From assembly GCA_017429325.1 (NCBI GenBank), contig JAFRPC010000048.1:1-45464 (forward strand): a stretch of 45,464 bases of DNA, read 5' to 3'. The notes under the pieces are model-generated. The model saw only the letters and a list, made by a program, of their open reading frames with translations, was not told where the DNA came from and did not search any database. Numbering within the stretch: the stretch's first letter is position 1; each line of letters begins with the position of its first letter. Of the stretch, positions 23,520 to 31,316 are shown piece after piece. A program made the translations under genes and the position numbers. The stretch is from Oscillospiraceae bacterium (GTDB lineage: Bacteria; Bacillota; Clostridia; Oscillospirales; Oscillospiraceae).

Positions 23520-26327
23520 ATGAACAAGAGAACACTCTGCTGGCTGCTGTCCGCGGTCCTGCTGCTCTCTGTGCTGGCGGTCCCCGCGATCCCGGCGCAG
23601 GCGGCGTCCTTAGCGACAAACGGCACCGAAGCTCCGATGCGATTCGATGGTGTGAATCCGCCGCTGACAGATTCCGACGAGGACATCTGGGTTTACTTTG
23701 TGGACGAGACCGACTGCGCCAACGCCTGGGTCTATCCCTTCCTGGAAACTGTGTCCAGCGAATCCGGCGAGGACCTGGAACCCGGCGACACCGAGGAGGA
23801 TCTGCCCACGCCCATTGACTTCCCGGGAATTCAGATGACTGCCCTCGGCACCGAAAAGGGCGGACACAATTACTATTGCTATGTACTTTCCATCAGCGAC
23901 TACTCCCACGTGATCTTCAACAACGGCAGCACCGGCGGCGTGAACTCCGGCAACCAGACGCCGGACCTGCCCGCCAAGGCCAGCGCCCGGATAGACGACA
24001 ATGGCCGCAAATACGTGGTCTACTACATCTACCGCGACAATGGCCTGATGGCGGCCTCCATCGGCGACGATGTCTGGCCGAATCCCATGGTCACGGTGGA
24101 GCCCACCTGCACCGAGCCGGGCTACACCCGCTACGAGGGCCTGATCACCGGCGCGGTCTACGGCGAGACTACCTATGAGGCTCTGGGCCACCTGCCGGGC
24201 GAGACGGAGATCGAGAACGAGATCCCCGCCACCTGCACTGCCCCCGGCAGCTACGACGAGGTCGTCTACTGCCAGCGCTGCAACGCGGAGCTTACCCGTA
24301 CCACGGTCCCCACGGAGCAGCTTGACCACGTCCCCGGCGAGACTGTGATCGAGAATGAAGTCCCTGCCACCTGCACCGCCCCCGGCGGCTATGACGAGGT
24401 GATCTCCTGCACCCTCTGCGGCGCACAGATCTCCCGCACCCATGTGGAGACCCCGCAGCTGCCCCACACCCCCGGCGAGACCGTGATTGAAAACGTGGAC
24501 GAACCCACCTGCACCGCCCCCGGCGGTCATGACGAGGTGGTCTACTGCACCGTCTGTAACAACGAGATTTCCCGCTTCCGCGTCACCGACCCGGCCCTGG
24601 GCCACAACTGGGGCGAATGGCTGGTGGACCACGAGCCCACCTGTACCGATATGGGCGTGTATTACCACGTCTGTGCCCGCTGCGGCCTGATGGAGCAGCA
24701 GGATATAGACGCTCTGGGCCATGACCCGCTTCCCGCGGAGCAGGAGCGCTATGTGGCTGCGACCTGCACCACAGAGGGCGGCTTCGACATGGTAGTCCGC
24801 TGCCGCCGCTGCAATTCCGCCCTCTCCTCCGAACATACGACCCTGCCCGCCCTGGGCCATAACTGGGGCGCCTGGCAGGTGGACCATGCCCCCACCTGCA
24901 CCGACTGGGGCGTGAACTACCGCGTCTGCGGACGCTGCAATCTCATGGAGCAGGAGGACATTGAGCCTCTGGGCCACACCCCCGGCGAGCCTGTGGCCGA
25001 AAACGAGATCCCCGCCACCTGCACCGAAGAGGGCAGCGTGGACTATGTCACCTACTGTACGGTCTGCGGCGCTGTGCTGCTCCGGGATCCCATTGTCATT
25101 CCTATGGCGGACCACACCCCCGGCGAGCCTGTGGCCGAGAACCAGACAGCTCCCACCTGCACCGAACCCGGCACCGTTGAGGTCGTGATCTACTGCACCG
25201 TCTGCGGCCAGGACATCAGCAGAGAGCCTGTGATTACCGACGATCCTCTGGGCCATCTTCCCAAGGACCCCGTAAGGGAGAACTACGTTGCGCCTACTCT
25301 TACGGAGCACGGCGGATATGAAAACGTGGTCTACTGCGAGCGCTGCGGCATTGAGATAAGCCGCGAGTATTTCTATCTGCCCCCCATTGCCCCCGTTGAT
25401 ACCCCCGAGTATAACCCCCTCCTCAGCTTCTATACCTCCATCTCCATTGGCATGGAGGTCAAGACCACCTTCACGGTCCGCACGACTGTTCTGAGCGGCT
25501 ATGACTCCTGGTACCTGGAGCTCAGCAAGCTGGACGGCAACGGCGAAGTAATGGAGACCAAGCGCTTTGGCGAAGGCCAGGAAGGCCCTGTCACCGCTGT
25601 CGGCACCGTAGCCTGGAGAGCCATCTACACCGACATCACCGCCAAGGAAATGGGCGTGACCTTCTCCGCCACCCTCCATGCTTTCAACGCCGAAGGCCAT
25701 GAGTACTACGGCGATGCCGTCACAAACACCGTTAAGGACTATGTGGTGGGCGAGTTGACGAAGACGGACAACACCGCTGCCACCCGTACCCTCTGTGCCG
25801 ACATGCTGAACTACGGCGCGGCAGCCCAGACCTACTTCGAGTACGACACCGAAAACCTGGTGAACCAGAATCTGAGCGCTGCGGCTGCTTCCGCTCTAAG
25901 TCAGTTCGAGACCAAGACCCAGGCCCCCGCTGCCTTGGTGAATGGCTCCAACGGCCCGAACCTCTACGGCTCCGTGTCCATCAAGAACCGTGTGGTGCTG
26001 AGCATCACAGCCCGCGGCCTCAGTACCGAGGGCACTGTGAAGATCCAGGTGAAGAAGCAGGGCTCCAACGAGGTCAAGGAGGTCCTGGAGACCACCAAGG
26101 TCGGCAGCGTCTACACCGCCAAGTTCTCCAACGCGGAGGCCAATGAAATGCGCGACATGTTTGAGTTCACGGCCCTGGTGGACGGGGTGGAAACCGGCAC
26201 GCCGCTGCTGTGGTCCGTGGAGGGCTACGTCCGTGCGGCCCGTCTGAATTCCAGCACCAGCGCGGCGGAGTTGGCCCTGCTCAACGCCCTGCTCATCTAC
26301 ACCGACTCTGCCGCAGCCATGTCCTGA
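23520..26327 (+). CDS. Secreted protein with CBM26-like domain, cysteine repeats and duplicated C-terminal module
   Basis: 935 aa. The ATG at 23520 follows AGGAGGG and opens a signal peptide ending near IPAQAAS (residue 30). Residues about 55-172 resemble a starch-binding CBM26 module (AWVYPF, FPGIQM, SHVIFNNGS and NQTPDL), so glucan binding is likely. Residues 195-635 hold ten repeats of about 45 aa with TCTxxG then CxxC (for example ATCTAPGGYDEV); eight have all three cysteines. One such repeat is also in the GH25/SLH protein. From about 636 the shared two-part module begins (LLSFYTSISIGMEVK, then NLYGSVSIKNRVV near 814). There is no enzyme motif and no LPXTG or SLH anchor. Peptide gene 3 and the SPASM protein follow directly, so the surface protein and the peptide system may be one unit. 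Confidence 0.88.
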   Translation: MNKRTLCWLLSAVLLLSVLAVPAIPAQAASLATNGTEAPMRFDGVNPPLTDSDEDIWVYFVDETDCANAWVYPFLETVSSESGEDLEPGDTEEDLPTPIDFPGIQMTALGTEKGGHNYYCYVLSISDYSHVIFNNGSTGGVNSGNQTPDLPAKASARIDDNGRKYVVYYIYRDNGLMAASIGDDVWPNPMVTVEPTCTEPGYTRYEGLITGAVYGETTYEALGHLPGETEIENEIPATCTAPGSYDEVVYCQRCNAELTRTTVPTEQLDHVPGETVIENEVPATCTAPGGYDEVISCTLCGAQISRTHVETPQLPHTPGETVIENVDEPTCTAPGGHDEVVYCTVCNNEISRFRVTDPALGHNWGEWLVDHEPTCTDMGVYYHVCARCGLMEQQDIDALGHDPLPAEQERYVAATCTTEGGFDMVVRCRRCNSALSSEHTTLPALGHNWGAWQVDHAPTCTDWGVNYRVCGRCNLMEQEDIEPLGHTPGEPVAENEIPATCTEEGSVDYVTYCTVCGAVLLRDPIVIPMADHTPGEPVAENQTAPTCTEPGTVEVVIYCTVCGQDISREPVITDDPLGHLPKDPVRENYVAPTLTEHGGYENVVYCERCGIEISREYFYLPPIAPVDTPEYNPLLSFYTSISIGMEVKTTFTVRTTVLSGYDSWYLELSKLDGNGEVMETKRFGEGQEGPVTAVGTVAWRAIYTDITAKEMGVTFSATLHAFNAEGHEYYGDAVTNTVKDYVVGELTKTDNTAATRTLCADMLNYGAAAQTYFEYDTENLVNQNLSAAAASALSQFETKTQAPAALVNGSNGPNLYGSVSIKNRVVLSITARGLSTEGTVKIQVKKQGSNEVKEVLETTKVGSVYTAKFSNAEANEMRDMFEFTALVDGVETGTPLLWSVEGYVRAARLNSSTSAAELALLNALLIYTDSAAAMS

Positions 26328-26442
26328 AAAGGACCGCTCCGCCCGCGGCCTGAACCGACCGCGAGACGGGCACCCCTCAACTTTGTCCAACTGCCGCATT
26401 TGCGGCTGAGGAAATAATTCTACGAAAGGAGTTTGCCACAGA

Positions 26443-26631
26443 ATGAAATTTGAGAAGCCCATTGCCGAGATCCAGAAGTTCGACCTGAAGGACGTCATCT
26501 CTGCTTCCTCCGAGGGCGGCGAGACCCCCACCACCACTAAGAAGAGCCAGCCTGGCACCATTGTTGGTGACGAGGGCGGCGTCTGCTCCTACACCAAGGC
26601 CGACAACTACAACTTCGACAACTGCCTGTAA
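26443..26631 (+). CDS. Candidate modified-peptide precursor 3 (MKFEKP family)
   Basis: 62 aa, ATG at 26443 with AAAGGAG at 26425-26431. The leader MKFEKPIAEIQKF to ISASSE differs from peptides 1 and 2 at only a few residues. The middle is different and polar (GGETPTTTKKSQPG). The end, CSYTKADNYNFDNCL, matches peptide 2 closely, with two cysteines 12 residues apart. No signal peptide is seen. It is the family member nearest the radical SAM/SPASM gene, with 200 bp between them that hold a REP-like element. That linkage is the main reason to propose that all three peptides are its substrates. The FxxP word in the leader (FEKP) recalls the YxxP word of lasso-peptide leaders that bind RRE domains; this is only an analogy. 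Confidence 0.78.
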   Translation: MKFEKPIAEIQKFDLKDVISASSEGGETPTTTKKSQPGTIVGDEGGVCSYTKADNYNFDNCL

Positions 26632-26712
26632 GATTTTAAGCAACCCAAAGCCGGGTCCGGTCGCACCGACAGGTACGCCCGGGCCCGGTCCCTACTGCCA
26701 AGACCTGACAAC

Positions 26713-26809
26713 GTGACAACAGGGACGTTCTCTGTGACAACGGGGACGGTTCTCTGTGTCACGTAAGTTAACATAATAATGTGACAGAGAGAATCGTCCC
26801 TGTTGTCAC
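26713..26809. repeat. REP-like cluster between peptide 3 and the SPASM gene
   Basis: Three related units built from GTGACAACAGGGACGGTTCT and ending TGTGTCAC: 26713-26738 and 26734-26762 in direct order, and 26781-26809 inverted. They form a large stem. The sequence type resembles REP units linked to REP-associated tyrosine transposases in other Firmicutes (from memory). No transposase is present in the window. Confidence 0.75.
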
Positions 26810-26831
26810 GGGAACAAAGAAGGAAACGTCT

Positions 26832-27950
26832 ATGGAACCACAAAACAATCTCCTATCCGAGCGCAACAAGAAGATATGGCGCAAAAATCAAATTCCGGTC
26901 TCCCCGTATTTTGAACTGACGCCTCGCTGCACCCTGGACTGCAAGATGTGTTACGTCCATCTCACCCGGGAACAAATGGGCGACCGCCGGGAGCTGACTG
27001 CCGAGCAGTGGAATCAAATTGCCGACGAAGCGGTCAAGGCCGGTATGATCTATGTGGTGCTGACCGGCGGCGAATGTATGCTCCATCCCGGTTTCTGGGA
27101 CATCTATCACCATCTGCTGGACCTGGGCGTCGTCGTCACCATCAACACCAACGCCTACGCCCTGACCGACGAGGACATCGAGCGCTTCAAAAAGCGTCCC
27201 CCCTCCGGGTTCCGCGTGACGCTCTACGGGGCCTCCGAGGAGGGCTACGAGCGCTGCACCGGCCGCCGCGCTTTCCAGCGGGTCATGGACAACATCAAAA
27301 AGCTGCGGGCAGCCGGTTTCTGGACCGTTGTGGCCCTGACCCTGAGCCGATACAATGCCGACGAGTTTCTCGAAATGGTCAAACTGGCCAGTTATCCGGG
27401 CATTCCGGTGAACTACGTCATGGAGCTTTCTCCCCCGAACGAGGACACGGGCCGACAGATAGACGACTTCAGCCTCAGCCGCCAGGAGATCATCGACAAG
27501 ACCCTGGAGCTCTACCAGTCGCAGAACCGCTCCGTCTTCCGGAACGAGCCCATTACAGAGCTTCCGGCTCTGCTGCCCGACGACCCCAACTGCAAGGGGA
27601 TGCGCTGCGGCTCCGGCACGACCTCCTTTGTGATCCACTGGGACGGACGCATGTCTCCCTGCTTCGACTTCCGGAATGACGTGCGGGTCCAGGACGTGGG
27701 CTTCCAGGCCGCCTGGGAGATCACCAAGAAGCTGGCAAGGGAGTGCCCTCAGCCCGTGGAGTGCGAGAGCTGCCGCCTGCTGCCGATTTGCAACGACTGT
27801 GCGCTGACCCGCCGTGACCCGAAAAACCCCGGCCACTGCGACCCGGAGCGCTGCCGCATCACCATCGAGCGCTACAACGCCGGCCTGACCACCCTGGAGC
27901 CGAAGGAGCCCGCCGCCCAGGACCTGGTGGAAGGAAAAGAAGAATGCTGA
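26832..27950 (+). CDS. Radical SAM/SPASM protein, candidate peptide maturase
   Basis: 372 aa. The ATG at 26832 has AAGGAA upstream. An earlier in-frame GTG at 26781 lies inside the repeat unit and was rejected. The SAM cluster motif is CTLDCKMC (Cys 33, 37, 40), followed by a TGGECMLHP block. The C-terminus is a SPASM domain: Cys 254 and 259, then C-x12-G-x4-C (259 to 277), then CESCRLLPICNDC (311, 314, 320, 323) and Cys 336 and 341, enough for two extra Fe-S clusters. SPASM proteins commonly form thioether or C-C crosslinks in peptides. There is no N-terminal RRE/PqqD domain, and none is adjacent. Substrates are inferred to be the three MKFEKP peptides. Alternatives are an anaerobic sulfatase-type maturase (no sulfatase seen) or a heme-type SPASM enzyme. 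Confidence 0.88.
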   Translation: MEPQNNLLSERNKKIWRKNQIPVSPYFELTPRCTLDCKMCYVHLTREQMGDRRELTAEQWNQIADEAVKAGMIYVVLTGGECMLHPGFWDIYHHLLDLGVVVTINTNAYALTDEDIERFKKRPPSGFRVTLYGASEEGYERCTGRRAFQRVMDNIKKLRAAGFWTVVALTLSRYNADEFLEMVKLASYPGIPVNYVMELSPPNEDTGRQIDDFSLSRQEIIDKTLELYQSQNRSVFRNEPITELPALLPDDPNCKGMRCGSGTTSFVIHWDGRMSPCFDFRNDVRVQDVGFQAAWEITKKLARECPQPVECESCRLLPICNDCALTRRDPKNPGHCDPERCRITIERYNAGLTTLEPKEPAAQDLVEGKEEC

Positions 27951-27951
27951 T

Positions 27952-27985
27952 CGAAAAACCCGCCGACCCGTCGGCGGGTTTTTCG
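27952..27985 (+). terminator. Terminator after the SPASM gene
   Basis: Arms CGAAAAACCCGCCGA and TCGGCGGGTTTTTCG, a perfect 15-bp stem immediately after the stop codon. No transporter or protease gene follows before it. Confidence 0.95.
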
Positions 27986-28020
27986 GTGCTTCGATAAGCT
28001 TGTGAACGCAGTCTTTGGCA

Positions 28021-28140
28021 GTGAAGAGTGAAGAGTGAAGAGTTGTGGGATTCTGTAATTTGCCAATTGCAGAATATATTTTTTTATATCGCAGATATAA
28101 AAAACTCCGAAACTCTTCACTTTTCACTTTGCATTCTTCA
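28021..28140. repeat. Inverted heptanucleotide arrays
   Basis: Three GTGAAGA units (28021-28041) and, about 70 bp on, a degenerate inverted array (CTCTTCA, CTTTTCA, CTTTGCA, TTCTTCA; about 28112-28140). The two could pair as a long stem. The AT-rich centre holds no gene. Confidence 0.7.
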
Positions 28141-28182
28141 CCCACGTCTTTCTCGCTGCAAGGCTAAATACAAGGTCTATGC

Positions 28183-29430
28183 CTATTCCGCCGGCTTGAG
28201 CTCCGCGCCCTGATAGTACCAGGCCAGGATCTCCTCAAAGCTGCTGCCTGTTTGGGCCATTGCTTCTGCGCCGTACTGGCTCATGCCTACCCGGTGGCCG
28301 TTGCCCTTTGTCACGAAGATGGCCTCCGTCTCCGTCAGCTCTAAGCTGAAGGCCGTGGAGCGCAGGCCGAAGCGTTTTCGCAGCCAGGTCCCCCGGAAGG
28401 GCCGCCCGCCCAGCTCTATCTCGTCCACGCCGCCGCCCTCGGTGTACCGGATCGCGCCGACCCAGCCGCCCAGGGCCGCGGGGAAGGAGACCGCTCCGTC
28501 CTCCGCCTCCAGGGCCGTCCGGAACTCCGCCAGGGGAACCCGAGTCTCGTCGGTGAAATGGGCGGCTCCCTCCTCCCCGGGGCTGTCCACAGACTGGAGA
28601 TAGGGGAGCTCGCTGCCCCAGACCGCGGCGGCGGCCTCAGTCCGGCCTCCGGAACAGGAGAAAAAGGTGGCGTCGATCAGGGCTCCGTCGTAATACAGGG
28701 CCAGACCGTCCGTGGCCGACACGATGGCCTCCGCCCTGGCCCGGTCCTCTGGCGAGGCCTCCGCCGGGTCCCGCCAGGCCTGACAGCAGCCGGAATTGAC
28801 ACAGACCGCCGCCTTGTCGTGCCGCCGGTTATCGTAGCTGCGCAGCACATAGGTCCGGGAGGCCGTGGCCTGAGCCTTCAGGGCCTCGTCGGCGAAGCTG
28901 AGGGGCATCTCCGCCAGGACCACCCCGGTCAGATAGCTGTGCAGGTCCATGCTCCGGATCTGCCCGTCCCGCAGCACCGGCAGCCGGAACCCCGCGTCAA
29001 AGCCCGCCTCCGTCTCATGCTGTAGGGGCGCACATTGTGCGCCCGCTCCGTCCGCCTCCGCAGCTCCGTAGGGGCCGATGCCCACATCGGCCCTCCCTTC
29101 TTCGTCCGTCTCCGCAGCCGCCTCCGTCTCACGCCGTAGGGGCGCACACTGTGCGCCTGCCCCGTCCGTCTCCGCAGCCGCCTCCGTCTCACGCCGTAGG
29201 GGCGCACATTGTGCGCCCGCCCCGTCCGTCTCCGCAGCTGCCTCCGTCTCACGCCGTAGGGGCGCACATTGTGCGCCCGCCCCGTCCGTCTCCGCAGCCG
29301 CCTCCGTCTCGCGCTGTAGGGGCGCACATTGTGCGCCCGCCCCTTCCGCATTGGCTCCACCCCCGCATAAAAATGGCAGAGCCGACAAAAAAACCGCCAC
29401 GAGCAGCGTAAAGATGATCGTGTCCCGCAT
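28183..29430 (-). CDS. SpoIID/LytB-domain protein with repeat-encoded linker
   Basis: 415 aa from the ATG at 29430, with AGGAGGG upstream. The N-terminus is a signal or membrane anchor (MRDTIIFTLLVAVFLSALPFL). Residues about 25-140 are nearly all repeats of a 20-residue word (AGAQCAPLRRETEAA, then AETDG) plus one RADVGIGPYG, encoded by the 60-bp DNA repeat at 29021-29342. The SpoIID domain follows: YLTGVVLAEMP, ALKAQATASRTYVL, FFSCSGGRTE and, near the end, GHRVGMSQYGAEAMA. SpoIID proteins cut glycan strands lacking stem peptides during spore engulfment. Whether this is SpoIID itself or a paralogue cannot be told without its usual neighbours. The linker adds a cysteine per repeat, which is odd for an exported protein. 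Confidence 0.88.
   Translation of the reverse strand: MRDTIIFTLLVAVFLSALPFLCGGGANAEGAGAQCAPLQRETEAAAETDGAGAQCAPLRRETEAAAETDGAGAQCAPLRRETEAAAETDGAGAQCAPLRRETEAAAETDEEGRADVGIGPYGAAEADGAGAQCAPLQHETEAGFDAGFRLPVLRDGQIRSMDLHSYLTGVVLAEMPLSFADEALKAQATASRTYVLRSYDNRRHDKAAVCVNSGCCQAWRDPAEASPEDRARAEAIVSATDGLALYYDGALIDATFFSCSGGRTEAAAAVWGSELPYLQSVDSPGEEGAAHFTDETRVPLAEFRTALEAEDGAVSFPAALGGWVGAIRYTEGGGVDEIELGGRPFRGTWLRKRFGLRSTAFSLELTETEAIFVTKGNGHRVGMSQYGAEAMAQTGSSFEEILAWYYQGAELKPAE
29021..29342. repeat. 60-bp tandem coding repeat made of GTAGGG palindromes
   Basis: Five palindromes with arms GGGCGCACA and TGTGCGCCC (one has a C in the centre and a T in the right flank), and one with arms GGGCCGATG and CATCGGCCC. 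They are separated by CCGTCCGTCTCCGCAGC and CCTCCGTCTCACG spacers. The last four units have a 60-bp period, which keeps the frame. Confidence 0.9.
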
Positions 29431-29456
29431 TTTTCCCTCCTGTTCCCGGAAAACCA

Positions 29457-29485
29457 TTGACGAATGAATCATTTTATGGTAAAAT
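29457..29485 (+). promoter_or_regulatory. Promoter of the beta-lactamase-like gene
   Basis: TTGACG (29457-29462), 17-bp spacer, TAAAAT (29480-29485) with an extended TGG before the -10. Confidence 0.65.
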
Positions 29486-29603
29486 AACAGCGATAAAGGG
29501 GGGAGTATCCCCGCCTCCCCACAGTTTATTCCGGGCGGCCCGTCCGCAGAACCGCCCCGACGCCCCTGGAGCGGGATACCTGTTGAATAGGAGTGCGAAT
29601 GAA

Positions 29604-30578
29604 ATGAAACTGAAGAAACCCGACATCTTCCTCGGCATTACCCTTGGTATGCTGGTCCTGACGGCAGTGCTCTGCATCGTCATTCTCTTCGTCCAGAAGA
29701 ACAACAAGACGCCCACGCCGGTCAACACCGATACGCAGATCTCCAATCAGACGGACACCGGCGAGGTGAACCCCTCCGGCAGCCAGACAGTTCCCAGCGA
29801 CACCGGAACGAACATCAAGCCCACGAACCCCGTGGAGCTCAAGACCATCAACGAATCCGGCCTCAAGGCCGCCCTGGATGAATCCCTGCGCGGGCTCACC
29901 AGCGAGTGGCAGGTCATGGTGACGGACCCTGCCAAGGGCAGCCGCATCACCTCCGCCGTGAACTGCTCTGTGGACGGTTGGATGACCGCCAATCGCTTTG
30001 CCCAGGTCTTCATCATGGGCGCTGTATTCCAGCAGGCATCGGAGGGCACCCTCACCCTGGACTCCGTGCTGGACGACGTGAAGGCCATGATCAACAAGAA
30101 CGACCTGGCTGCGGCGGACAAGCTGACTGAGGCCCTCGGCGGCGGCGACGCCGAGAAGGGCCGCGAGGCGGTCAAGGACTTCGCCGTGGACAACGGCGTG
30201 AAGCTGGGCTTCAACCGAACCCTGTCCGGCGCCAACAGCAAGAAGAACTACGTCACTGCCCAGCAGACTGCGGTCCTGCTGGACCTGATCTGCCGCGGCG
30301 AGCTGGTCAGCGAGGCCGCCTCCCAGCAGATGCTGGAGATCCTGCTGACCCCCAACGAGGAGCTGGACATCGACCCGGGCCTTAGCACCGAGGGCGCAAA
30401 ATACGGCTTTATCACCGACATTGAGAACGACGTCTGCATCTGCGCCATGGGCGTGGTGCAGCTTCCCAACCGCAGCTTCGTCATCAGCGTGGTCTGCAAC
30501 AAGCCTGTCACCACCAACGGCGCAAAGGCGAAGGTGACAGAGCTGATCACCCTCACCGAGCCCTTCTTCGCGGAATAA
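29604..30578 (+). CDS. Membrane-anchored protein with a beta-lactamase/transpeptidase-like fold, apparently inactive
   Basis: 324 aa from the ATG at 29604 (GGAG upstream); longer in-frame extensions lack a ribosome site. One N-terminal membrane segment (IFLGITLGMLVLTAVLCIVILFV) is followed by a Thr/Pro/Asn-rich linker (residues 33-75) and an outer domain of about 240 aa. Blocks such as FIMGAVFQQASEG, YVTAQQTAVLLDLICRGE and VQLPNRSFVISVVCN match the pattern of class A beta-lactamase-like serine hydrolases. Where the SxxK nucleophile would be expected the sequence reads NRFAQVFIMG, and no clear KTG is seen. I infer a non-catalytic wall-binding or regulatory role. The fold assignment is by eye and uncertain. 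Confidence 0.6.
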   Translation: MKLKKPDIFLGITLGMLVLTAVLCIVILFVQKNNKTPTPVNTDTQISNQTDTGEVNPSGSQTVPSDTGTNIKPTNPVELKTINESGLKAALDESLRGLTSEWQVMVTDPAKGSRITSAVNCSVDGWMTANRFAQVFIMGAVFQQASEGTLTLDSVLDDVKAMINKNDLAAADKLTEALGGGDAEKGREAVKDFAVDNGVKLGFNRTLSGANSKKNYVTAQQTAVLLDLICRGELVSEAASQQMLEILLTPNEELDIDPGLSTEGAKYGFITDIENDVCICAMGVVQLPNRSFVISVVCNKPVTTNGAKAKVTELITLTEPFFAE

Positions 30579-30600
30579 AGCGGGAACGAATCAGAAATTC

Positions 30601-30642
30601 CATAGAAAAACGAGCTTCCCGCCGGAAGCTCGTTTTTCTATG
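30601..30642. terminator. Bidirectional terminator
   Basis: Perfect 19-bp arms beginning CATAGAAAAACGAG and ending CTCGTTTTTCTATG around a 4-base loop, between convergent genes. Confidence 0.95.
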
Positions 30643-30647
30643 ATTAT

Positions 30648-31268
30648 TCATGGGGAGCGGAGGAAATCGCCGCCTCCTGCCAGGAGCCGACCGAGGGAGA
30701 TATGGTTTCGTTTGGCGTAAAACGCGGCCTGGATCAGCCCGGTGCAGGGCCTTTCGTCCACCTCGGCTACGGTGACGCCCGCGGCGTCGGCCTCCCGGAG
30801 GAGCCGGTTGCTTTGGCCCAGCAGCAGAAGCAGCAGCCCGTCCTCCGAGACCTGGATCTCCCAGACCTTTTCGTCGGGGGAAAATCCGGCAGTCTTCAGC
30901 AGCTCCGCCGCGTCCTCCCGGAGCCGGTCGTGGTAGAGGCCCGGCGGGACGGCCTCATCGGCGAAGGTCTCCGCAAAGGCGGCATAGCGCTCCTCGATGT
31001 CGGCGTAGTCGATCCCGGCCCGCCGATAGTCGTCGCCCATGAAATCGACCAGGAATTCGTCCCCGACCAGCTCATAGAGCAGCCCTTCCCAGCGGTCCAG
31101 GGCGGCGAGGGAGCCGTCCCCCTCCGCGAGAGTGAAGCGCAGGATGATCTGCCCAAAGTACGGCAGGGCGATGAATTCCGCAAAGCGGACCGCCCCGCGG
31201 CTCCTGTGTAACGCCTCGTCCGCGACCTGGCGGATCCGGTCTCCAAGTTCTTTCCCAAGCAAAAACAT
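30648..31268 (-). CDS. Conserved hypothetical soluble protein
   Basis: 206 aa from the ATG at 31268, with GAAAGGAGCGGCAGC upstream. It is acidic and probably alpha/beta. There is no signal peptide, membrane segment or cysteine cluster. Blocks include FAEFIALPYFGQIILRF, GDEFLVDFMGDDY and VWEIQVSEDGLLLLLLGQ. I do not recognise a family with certainty; it may belong to a Firmicutes DUF. The N-terminal end abuts the repeat-rich stretch before tadA. Confidence 0.65.
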   Translation of the reverse strand: MFLLGKELGDRIRQVADEALHRSRGAVRFAEFIALPYFGQIILRFTLAEGDGSLAALDRWEGLLYELVGDEFLVDFMGDDYRRAGIDYADIEERYAAFAETFADEAVPPGLYHDRLREDAAELLKTAGFSPDEKVWEIQVSEDGLLLLLLGQSNRLLREADAAGVTVAEVDERPCTGLIQAAFYAKRNHISLGRLLAGGGDFLRSP

Positions 31269-31316
31269 GCTGCCGCTCCTTTCCTTCTTAGCTCTTACTT
31301 TTTACTTCGTCCTTGC

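Noticed and set aside
26781-26831. Longer start (GTG) for the SPASM protein
   Set aside because: The extra codons lie inside a REP-like unit; the ATG at 26832 has an upstream AAGGAA and gives the expected N-terminus.
29021-29342. Possible CRISPR array
   Set aside because: The 60-bp units are contiguous coding repeats with no unique spacers, and no cas genes are present.
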